From Begonia masoniana (lineage: Eukaryota; Streptophyta; Magnoliopsida; Cucurbitales; Begoniaceae): DNA of 64,000 nt. A program made the position numbers and the translations under genes. Shown one piece after another: positions 56,846 to 64,000 of this stretch; position 1 is the stretch's first letter, and the number at the start of each line of letters is the position of its first letter. The stretch lies in the NCBI GenBank assembly GCA_022432975.1, contig CM039505.1, positions 19,085,716 through 19,149,715 of the forward strand, written 5' to 3'. Under the pieces are notes generated by a model that did no database searches, was not told the origin of the DNA, and was given only the letters and a program-made list of their open reading frames with translations.

Positions 56846-56902
56846 CTCCACCCTCTTTAAAAAAATTTTGTCTTCAAAATTTACGTACCTGAAAAGCTCA
56901 AG

Positions 56903-57757
56903 ATAACAATCCATCATGTCTTGCTGTATTTCTCATGTTGCCTCTTCTATATTGTCATTACACCATAACACCTTCACCAGTGGAATCTCCTTGTTACGTA
57001 ATGTCTTCACTGCATGATCTAAAATCTCCACTGGTTTTTCTTCGTACATTAACATTGATTGTACCTCAATATCCTGCTGCACCACGACGTGTGACGGATT
57101 TTGGATGCATTTTCTTAGCATTGATACATGGAAAACATTGTGAATTCCTTCCATAGAAGCTGGCAGCTCCAACTAGTACACTATTCTTCCGATTCTCTTC
57201 GTGATCGAGAATGGTCCAACGTGTCTCGGGCTTAACTTACCCTTCTTCCCGAACCTCATTACTCCTTTGAACGGTGAAATTTTTAGAAAGACTTAATTTC
57301 CCACCTCAAACTCCAATTCTTTCCTTCTTCTATCGGCATAGCTCTTATGTCGACTTTGAGCTATCAATATTCGCTGCTGAATAAATTTGATCTTCTCGGT
57401 CGTCTGTTGCACGATTTTTGGTCCAATCAAGCTAGCTTCCCTGATTTCATCCCAATAGAGAGGTGATCTGCATTTCCTCTCGTATAGAGCTTCGTATGGA
57501 GCCATACCTATCGTAGCCTGATAGCTGTTGTTGTACGAGAACTCTACCAAAGGTAAATATTTGCTCCACGAACCCTGAAACTCCAGTACACAGGCTCAAA
57601 GCATATCCTCTAAAATCTGAATGGTCCGTTTAGATTGTCCGTCTATCTGGGAATGAAATGTCGTACTGAAATTCAGCCGTGTCCCTATTTCCTTGTGCAG
57701 ACTCTTCTAAAATTTTTATGTGAATCTCGGGTCTCTGTCCGATACAATTGAAGTCGG
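56903..57757 (-). pseudogene. Element 4 integrase C-terminus and chromodomain-like tail
   Basis: Fragments at 57293-57550 ([31 protein letters not shown]) and 56933-57172 (FHVSMLRKC, NIEEAT) show the integrase C-terminal part and tail, with stops and shifts between them. The 57630-57757 stretch contains the remaining [15 protein letters not shown] region in degraded form, next to the Cassandra insertion. Confidence 0.8.
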
Positions 57758-57853
57758 TACTCTGTAACGACCCCTTTTCCCAGCAAGATATTGTCCGCTC
57801 TGGGGATTGGGCCGTGACCCAATATCCTCCCCTCACGGCTTTGTTTGGCGAGA

Positions 57854-57926
57854 ACTTCCTAGAAGGTCACCCAACCTGAAATTGCTCTCGCCGAAGCACT
57901 TTTAACTTCAGAGTTCTTATGGGATC
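57854..57926 (-). other. 5S-rRNA-like segment in Cassandra left LTR
   Basis: The minus strand reads GATCCCATAAGAACTCTGAA and continues through AAGTTAAAAGTGCTTCGGC to GGGTGACCTTCTAGGAAGT, closely matching the RNA polymerase III internal-promoter part and 3' half of plant 5S rRNA. It is not a functional rRNA gene. Confidence 0.92.
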
Positions 57927-58299
57927 TGTTGTCAATCGTGCTCCAAAACGCGTCTTGCTATCTTGGGAGGGATCTCTTACATATGTTTCATTTCCACATA
58001 CTTCCCCAAGCGATGTGGGATTGTGACGACCCCCTCTTTACGACCTGTCACCTTCCGGTTCGCCCACGCGGACGTACCGCCATCCGGGTTCCGGTTCGTG
58101 CAGCCATCGTACCCATACGTGCATATTCGGGTCATCACAATCACCCCCCCAGGGGCCCAACGTCCTCGTTGGCTACATTTCTGGTTCGGTACAGCCTTTG
58201 ATACCATTTGTAATGACTCCTTTTCCCAGCAAGATATTGTCCGCTCTGGGGATTGGGCCGTGGCCCAATATCCTCCCCTCACGGCTTTGTTTGGCGAGA

Positions 58300-58372
58300 A
58301 CTTCCCAGAAGGTCACCCAACCTAAAATTGCTCTCGCTGAAGCACTTTTAACTTCAGAGTTCTTATGGGATC
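58300..58372 (-). other. 5S-rRNA-like segment in Cassandra right LTR
   Basis: Same stretch as in the left LTR, ending GGGTGACCTTCTGGGAAGT, which is slightly closer to 5S rRNA (GG instead of AG). Confidence 0.92.
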
Positions 58373-58584
58373 TGTTGCCAATCGTGCTCCCAAACGCGTC
58401 TTACTATCTTAGGAGGGATCTCTTACATATGTTTCATTTTCACATACTTCCCCAAGCGATGTGGGATTGTGACGACCCCCTCTTTAAACCTGTCACCTTC
58501 CGGTTCGCCCGCGCGGACGTACCGCCATCCGGGTTCCGGTTCGTGCAGCCATCGTACCCATACGTGCATATTCGGGTCATCACA

Positions 58585-60215
58585 TACTCCGTGCAACCGC
58601 AATATCTCCTGAATATACAATTCTGCAAACTGGTCCATGTTAAAGGTCATCTTTACCAGCAGAAAATGGGCTGATTGGGTTAAACGATCCACAATCACCC
58701 ATATCCCATCGCATCCTTTTGTCGTCAGGGGTAACCCAACAACAAAATCCATAGATATTTGGTCCCACTTCCATTCCGGAACCGGTAATGGCTGCAATTT
58801 TCCGGTAGGCCTCTAGTGTTCAGCCTTAATTTGCTGACAGATCAAGCATGTCTCTACATACTTTGCTACAGACTTCTTCATGCTAGGCCACCAATAGTGT
58901 TGCTTAAGGTCTCTATACATTTTAGTGCTTCCGAGATGAACGGAAAACCTTGAAGAGTGCGCCTCTGACAAAATTTCATTCCGAAGTTTGTCACTATTTG
59001 GAACGTACCATCTATTTTGAAACTTCAAAATTCCATCATCTGAATAGTTGAACTCGGTTATGTCATTAGATACCATACTCGACTTGAATTCATTGCGCTT
59101 TGGGTCTTCATGTTGATCTTCTCTAATTTTCTCAAGAATTGTAGGTTTTAGTGATAAGGCTTATAACACCGCTGTTACATTCAAAACCAGATCCAAATTA
59201 AACCTTTAAAATTCTGTACTCAACGCCATTGACATCTCGGCCTTCATTGCTGAAACTGAGGTTGAAATTCGGCTCAATGCGTCCGCCACTACATTAGCTT
59301 TGCTGGGGTGGTACTTGATTTCAAGGTCATAGTTCTTCACGAACTCTAACTACCGTCGTTGTCTCATATTCAACTCATTTTGAGTGAAAATATACTTCAG
59401 ACTTTTGTGATCTGATATATCTCACATTGTTGTCCATAAAGGTAGTGCCTCCAGATTTTTAGCGCGAACACCACCGCCGTTAACTCTAAGTCATGGGTTG
59501 GGTAATTTTGCTCATAAGACTTTAATTGCCTGGAAGCATAGACAATCACATTTCTGTTCTGCATCAATACACAACCCAATTCGATCCTTGAAGCATCACA
59601 GTAAATGCTGAATTTCTCATCCGCCACCGGTAGTGTCAACACCAAAGCTGTAGTCAATTTCTGCTTCAGCATTTGAAAACTATGTTAACAATCCTCCGAC
59701 CATGCATATTTGACATCCCTTCTTGTCAGCCGAGTCAGGGGTGTCACAATCTTTGAAAAGCCCTTAATAGACTTTCTGTAGTAAACAGCTAACCCCAGAA
59801 AACTTCGAATCTCGCTGACATTCGATGGCTGAGGTCATTCCTTGATCTATTGTATCTTAGCTGGATCTACCGATATCCCTCCACTGAAAATCACATGTCC
59901 AAGGAAATGGATTATATACAGCCAGAACTCGCACTTGGAGAACTTCGCATAAAGTTGATGCCACTTCAAAGTCTGCAAAACAGTCTTTAGATGCTCCTTA
60001 TGTTCATCTTTGTTACGGGAATAGACCAAGATATCATCGATAAATACAATGACAAATTTATCGAGATACTCTCAAAATACCTGATTCATCAGGTCCATAA
60101 AAGCGACTGGAGCATTTGTCAGTCCGAATGACATTACCAAAAATTCATAGTGCTCGTATCTCGTCCGAAAAGCTGTCTTCGGTATATCTTGCGACCTGAT
60201 TTTCAGTTGATAATA
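58585..60215 (-). pseudogene. Element 4 RT C-terminus, RNase H and integrase N-terminus
   Basis: Fragments: 59847-60029 ([10 protein letters not shown]), 59397-59672 (RNase [15 protein letters not shown]), 58813-59076 (integrase zinc region [17 protein letters not shown]) and 58423-58797 ([13 protein letters not shown], first catalytic Asp). Substitution-type stops separate them (for example near 59,160 and 59,350), unlike the indel-only breaks of element 2. Confidence 0.82.
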
Positions 60216-61317
60216 CTATGACATCAAGTCTATCTTCGAGAAAATCCGAGCTTCTTGGAGTTGATTGAATAAGTCGTCTATCCTTGACAGTAGATACTTG
60301 TTCTTAATGGTCAGCTTATTCAACTCCCTGTAGTCAATGCACATTCGGAGCGACCCATCTTTCTTTTTCACAAACAGAACTAGCGCGTCCCATGGTGAAA
60401 AACTAAGGCGTATGAATCCCTTATCTATCAGTTCTTCCAATTGCTTTTTCAATTCCTTCAATTCTAGCGGAGCCAACCTGTAAGGTTCCCTGTAGTCAAT
60501 GCACATTCGGAGCGACCCATCTTTCTTTTTCACAAACAGAACTAGCACGTCCCATGGTGAAAAACTAAGGCGTATGAATCCCTTATCTATCAGTTCTTCC
60601 AATTGCTTTTTCAACTCCTTCAATTCTAGCGGAGCCAACCTGTAAGGTTTCTTCGACATTGGTTCTGCTCCGGGATATGTGTCAATCACGAATTCAATTT
60701 TCCAGTCTAGAGATAAACTAGGCAAATTGTCCAGAAATACATCAAGAAAATCACGAACTACTAAAATATCTTGAGGTTTTGTCTCTTCTTGAAACTGAGC
60801 ATCTAAAATTGTTGCAATAAAGCAAAGATGCTCACCCATTAAAGATCTTCGAGCATCAAGGGCGCCATTACGGATAACTTCTTTATATTCTTCATGTCCT
60901 GCAACGAATGCTTCCCACCATTCGAGGGTGGAAATTAACAGTCCCGGCCCTGCAGTCAATTGTTGCATAGTGTCAGAACAGCCAATCCATTTCGAGTATC
61001 ACATCGTACCCGGTTATTCCCATCACAATTAAGTTGGCAGGCAAGTTTTTCGTCCCTACTGATACCACACTATCATGCACCACTTGATCGGAGTGCATGC
61101 ATTCACCAAACGGTAGCTTCACTTCATACATACATCCAACTGGCTTTGGCTCCAAATTTAATTTTACTGTGAAGGCCGTTGCCACAAAGGAGTGTGATGC
61201 ACTCAAGTCTATCAACGTAAAAGCAGGCATTGTATTAACTAGTACCGTACCTGAAATAACAGCTGGTCGATCTTCACCCTCCAGCTCAATCATAGCAAAA
61301 ATTTTAGGTGCCGCCAT
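60216..61317 (-). pseudogene. Element 4 protease and RT N-terminus with internal duplication
   Basis: 60973-61317 holds protease-like sequence in which the DSG active site reads DLSA, so catalysis is lost. 60216-60968 continues into RT. The RT stretch around [20 protein letters not shown] to MCIDYRE occurs twice in tandem, in frame (two 162-base units, 60325-60486 and 60487-60648). Confidence 0.85.
60325..60648 (-). repeat. 162-base tandem duplication in element 4 RT
   Basis: Two copies with period 162 (54 codons), starting TCCCTGTAGTCAATGCACAT at 60325 and 60487. They differ at only a couple of bases, so the duplication is recent relative to the decay of the element. Confidence 0.93.
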
Positions 61318-61458
61318 GGCTGGACCCTTCTTTGCTGCGGGACAGTCTCTGGCTATATCACCGGTCTCGTTGCAGTTGAAGCACCAGTTAACCCTCGGCT
61401 TTGGACAGTCTCGTGAAAGATGGCCAGCTTCAAAACAGTTATAGCATTTGCCTACAAA

Positions 61459-62342
61459 CTATCTGCATTCTCCTGGATGGTACTTCAAACATTTCTGACA
61501 TTGAGGGTGCTTCCCCCATTGTTGTGGTTTCTTTCCTCCCCTTTGATCATTTAAGTTACTGCCTGGCCTTTTGGTTCCCTGCAGCTGTGAAGAAGATCCT
61601 CCTCTACTCATCTGTGGCGTGATCTCCTTAAAAAGTCTCATGGTGGCTTCTCCTTGCTTAATACATTTAACATCCGCCTCCTCCACTTCTAGTGCTTTGG
61701 CTACAATTCTTGCGTACGGTACTCCCTTAATTCAAGATATTTTCACACCTTTGTATATCTCTGGCTTTAGCCCTTGCACAAACTGGAGTACTTTATCTTC
61801 ATCCTTTCTCACCAAATAACTTGCAAACCGAGATAACGATTCAAGCTATCTGATGTACTCTCCTACTGATTCAGCCTGTTTCAACTGCAAAAACTTCATC
61901 CTCTTCGCAGCTTAAACTGTCTTGTTGTAGTATTTATCGTAAAATATTTCTTTGAACTCTTTCCATGTCAAATCATGGGTAGCTGTGGTGGCCTCTACTG
62001 TCTCCCACCAGCATTGAGCATCTTTTGACAAGTGAAATGTCGCGCATGTCACCTTGTTTCCCTCCTCCACATTGGCATACTTGAACATGTTTTCGATTGT
62101 ACGAATCCATCTTTCAGCAGCAGTTGGATCCGACAATTGGCCTTCAAATGTCGGAGGCTTCAATCTTCTGAACTTTTCTCCACTGAACCCGCTCCAAGGT
62201 TCCCCTGCCCTTCCCGATTCAATAGTGCCCCCAACAAATGAGACCGCATACTAGCTAACTCTGTTAGTTGCCTGATTGAATCCTCATGTTCATTTCTCAG
62301 CTGTCTTGGGTTTCTCGGCATCTCTTTTCTATTCCTAATCAA
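61459..62342 (-). pseudogene. Element 4 gag, broken
   Basis: Fragments at 62160-62342 (N-terminus), 61912-62163 (KPPTFEGQLSDPTAAERWIR, AQCWWETVEA) and 61459-61686 (after capsid, QCQKCLKYHPGECR). CCHC knuckle sequence follows out of frame to about 61,350. Several nonsense codons. Confidence 0.82.
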
Positions 62343-62464
62343 AGTTAATGCAATCTAATTTTAGTTATAAACTAACTAAACTTAAAAGAAATAGTTATAG
62401 TCGGTGAAGCACGTTGCATGACAGATGGCATTGTTAGGTAATCCTTTGAACGACTCGACCATTT

Positions 62465-62477
62465 GACTCTGATACCA
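62465..62477 (-). promoter_or_regulatory. Element 4 primer binding site (tRNA-iMet)
   Basis: The minus strand TGGTATCAGAGTC, with one base differing from the usual TGGTATCAGAGCC, four bases inside the 5' LTR. Confidence 0.83.
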
Positions 62478-62481
62478 TAAC

Positions 62482-62684
62482 TGTAACACCCCCGGGTTTT
62501 TTTTCCTTTTCTTTTATTTAAAATAACAATTACACAAAACAATCTACCTTAATCTATCATTTTCTCTCCAACCTCCTCCTTTTAAATCAAATGCTTATGA
62601 TAATTCTATGATCATTGTTATACCCTTCTAACGTAATTAAATCTAAGGGCAACTCATGTCTGAGGAAAATTCCAGGGTGTTACA
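62482..62684 (-). repeat. Element 4, 5' LTR
   Basis: 203 bases, plus-strand ends TGTAACACCCCCGGG and AGGGTGTTACA; partner of 56605-56845. Confidence 0.92.
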
Positions 62685-62689
62685 GCAAT

Positions 62690-64000
62690 AACCAACTTAC
62701 ATAACACAGAGGCCTAGGGCAGACCTCAGCTCTTCAAACCTTACATCATCCAACGCCTTGGTGAAAATATTGGTAATTTATTTTTCGGTCACCATATGCT
62801 CCAAATTAATAATTTTGTCCTCCACTAGAGATCGAATAATATGATGTTGTGTATCAATATGCTTGGTTCGAGAATGCTGAACAGGATTTTTAAAAATGTA
62901 GATAGCATTCAAATTATCACAGTAGAGTGTCATGACACCCTGTGTGACACCATAGTCTTGCATCATTTGTTTCATTCAAAGAAGCTAAGTACAGCTGCTA
63001 CCTGCTACAATATATTCTGCCTCGGCAGTAGATAGAGAAATAGAATTTTGCTTCTTGCTGAACCATGACACTTGTGTCCCACGTAAAAGCATCCACTAGA
63101 AGTGTTTTTTCGATCATCAAAACTACCAGCCCAGTCAGCATCACAATAACAAATCAGATTTGCATTTGAGTTGAATGAATACCATATACCATAGTCGGTT
63201 GTTCCGCTAACATATTTGAGAATCCGCTTGACTGACACTAGGTGAGACTCTCTCGGATTTGCTTGAAATCGAGCGCATAAACCCACGCTATAGCAAATGT
63301 CTGGTCGACTAGTAGTTAGATATAAGAGACTTCCAATCATACTTCTATATAAACGCGAATCAACAACAATTCCCTTTTCATCTTTGGAGAGTTTCTCATG
63401 TGTCCCAATGGGTGTTCTACTAGGACGGGCATTCTCGAGCTTAAACCTTTTCAATAAATTCTTGGCATATTTGACTTGAGAAATAAAAATACCATTATTT
63501 TCTCGCTGAATTTGGAGTCCAAGAAAATAATTGAGTTATCCAACCATACTCATATCGAATTCTCCAATCATTTGAGCTATAAATTCATCCACTATCACCT
63601 GTGACACCGAGCCAAACACTATGTCATCAACATAAATTTGAGCGAATAAAAACTGACCTTTGTCACAGCGAATGAAAAGGATTTTATCTACTCCCCCTCG
63701 CTCATATCCCTTCAACAATAAATAATGCGTGAGTCTTTCATACCACGCTCGAGGGGCTTGTTTGAGCTCATATAATGTCTTCTTCAACTTGTAGACATAC
63801 TCAGGATGATGAGGGTCTTCAAAACCCTTTGGTTAAGCAACATATACTTCTTCATTAAGAAAACCATTGAGAAAAGTACTCTTCACATCCATTTGATATA
63901 GCTTGAACCGCATAACACAAGCAATAGCCAATAATAGACAAATAGATTCAAGACGAGCAACCGGAGCGAATGTTTCATCAAAATCAATTCCTTCAATTTG
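62690..64000 (-). pseudogene. Sirevirus-like copia RT and RNase H (3' part of pol)
   Basis: Fragments from the right edge leftward. At the edge, RT fingers ([15 protein letters not shown], then [11 protein letters not shown]) end at a TAA near 63,837. 63536-63787 has YELKQAPRAWYERL and the active site YVDDIVFG. 63005-63454 has YRSMIGSLLYLTTSRPDICY and the RNase H start CYCDADWAGS. 62778-62975 holds the RNase H end, with a stop in place of the usual residue before ITNIFTKALDDVR. At least two stops look like CAA-to-TAA changes. The upstream part of pol is outside the window. Confidence 0.87.

Larger units (their letters stand above)
57763..58584 (-). mobile_element. Cassandra TRIM retrotransposon (TSD TACTC)
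   Basis: 822 bases: LTRs 57763-58139 and 58209-58584, an internal segment of 69 bases with primer site (minus TGGTATCAAAGGC) and a G-rich purine tract (minus CTGGGGGGGTGAT). The target duplication TACTC is exact at 57758-57762 and 58585-58589. Each LTR contains a 5S-rRNA-like stretch, the hallmark of Cassandra, a non-coding terminal-repeat retrotransposon in miniature widespread in vascular plants. It has no protein and relies on enzymes of other elements. It lies inside the integrase of element 4. Confidence 0.95.
56605..62684 (-). mobile_element. Ty3/gypsy LTR retrotransposon, element 4 (TSD GCAAT), decayed, carrying a Cassandra TRIM
   Basis: 3' LTR 56605-56845, pol and gag remnants, primer site 62465-62477 and 5' LTR 62482-62684. 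Target-site duplication GCAAT occurs at 56600-56604 and 62685-62689. The LTRs are short (about 203 bases without the homopolymer expansion). Coding sequence carries many stops and several shifts; a TRIM (57763-58584) sits in integrase. Element 4 is clearly older than element 6 by its coding decay. Confidence 0.93.
42900..64000 (-). mobile_element. Sirevirus-like Ty1/copia element, split by two nested gypsy elements
   Basis: Pieces in minus orientation: pol (62690-64000, continuing off the window), env-like ORF region (53868-56604), a short stretch with purine tract (44098-44199) and 3' LTR (about 42900-44097). They join exactly at the target-site duplications GCAAT and GGTGG of the two inserted elements, which proves they were once continuous. 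The LALDDVRFEELR-type end of RNase H, an env-like ORF after pol, and an AAAGGGGCAGATTGTAAATG-type tract are Sirevirus traits. Copies of pol and env-like ORF carry stops and frameshifts. Confidence 0.8.

Noticed and set aside
57854..57926. True 5S rRNA gene
   Set aside because: Only the middle and 3' portion of 5S is present, with mutations, and it lies within duplicated LTRs with retrotransposon ends and a TSD.
57977..58282. 101-codon and neighbouring frames inside Cassandra
   Set aside because: Cassandra is non-coding; these frames arise from LTR and 5S-like sequence.

Overview
This window looks like plant nuclear DNA, most likely from a eudicot. It has intron-containing genes with GT-AG junctions, and most of it is nested LTR retrotransposons primed by initiator Met-tRNA. 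I cannot name the species from sequence alone. Three host loci are visible. A LEUNIG/LEUNIG_HOMOLOG-type co-repressor pseudogene lies at 7.1-13.8 kb. An apparently intact ICK/KRP cyclin-dependent kinase inhibitor gene with three exons lies at 17,354-19,218. A family-1 pectate lyase gene lies at about 38.6-41.8 kb, and its 5' end is lost in a 100-N assembly gap (38,517-38,616).

Layout. 1-6,372: a Ty3/gypsy element on the minus strand (element 1), gag-pol nearly intact, 3' LTR cut by the window edge. 7,147-13,835: the LEUNIG-like pseudogene, with a Ty1/copia element (about 8,124-13,100, minus) in one of its introns. 15,800-16,568: a foldback element upstream of the KRP gene. 20,755-23,549: the 3' part of an endogenous pararetrovirus, with reverse transcriptase/RNase H, several tandem duplications, an unrecognised 150-codon ORF, a TATA box, a poly(A) signal and a tRNA-Met primer site. 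23,550-35,657: a plus-oriented gypsy-type LTR split by a full gypsy element (element 2, 25,435-34,221, minus). 35,658-37,046: the 3' end of another minus gypsy element (element 3), itself cut by an LTR (element 5) that runs into the gap.

From about 42.9 kb to the right edge everything belongs to one Sirevirus-like copia element on the minus strand: 3' LTR near 43-44.1 kb, env-like ORF at 54.2-56.1 kb, pol at 62.7-64 kb. It is opened by two gypsy insertions. Element 6 (44,200-53,862, plus) has the exact target-site duplication GGTGG. Element 4 (56,605-62,684, minus) has the exact duplication GCAAT. Element 4 in turn carries a complete Cassandra TRIM (57,763-58,584) with duplication TACTC and 5S-rRNA-like LTRs. 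The order of events follows directly: Sirevirus, then elements 4 and 6, then Cassandra inside element 4.

The least explained signals are four. The LTRs of element 6 carry a series of GGCGA-N4/5-TCGCC dyads whose outer base pairs covary. Repeat or hairpin blocks occupy a similar position near the 3' end of several unrelated LTR families, including an array of TGACGTCA palindromes in element 2. The pararetrovirus fragment has an unassigned ORF and modular duplications. The foldback element sits just upstream of the KRP gene.
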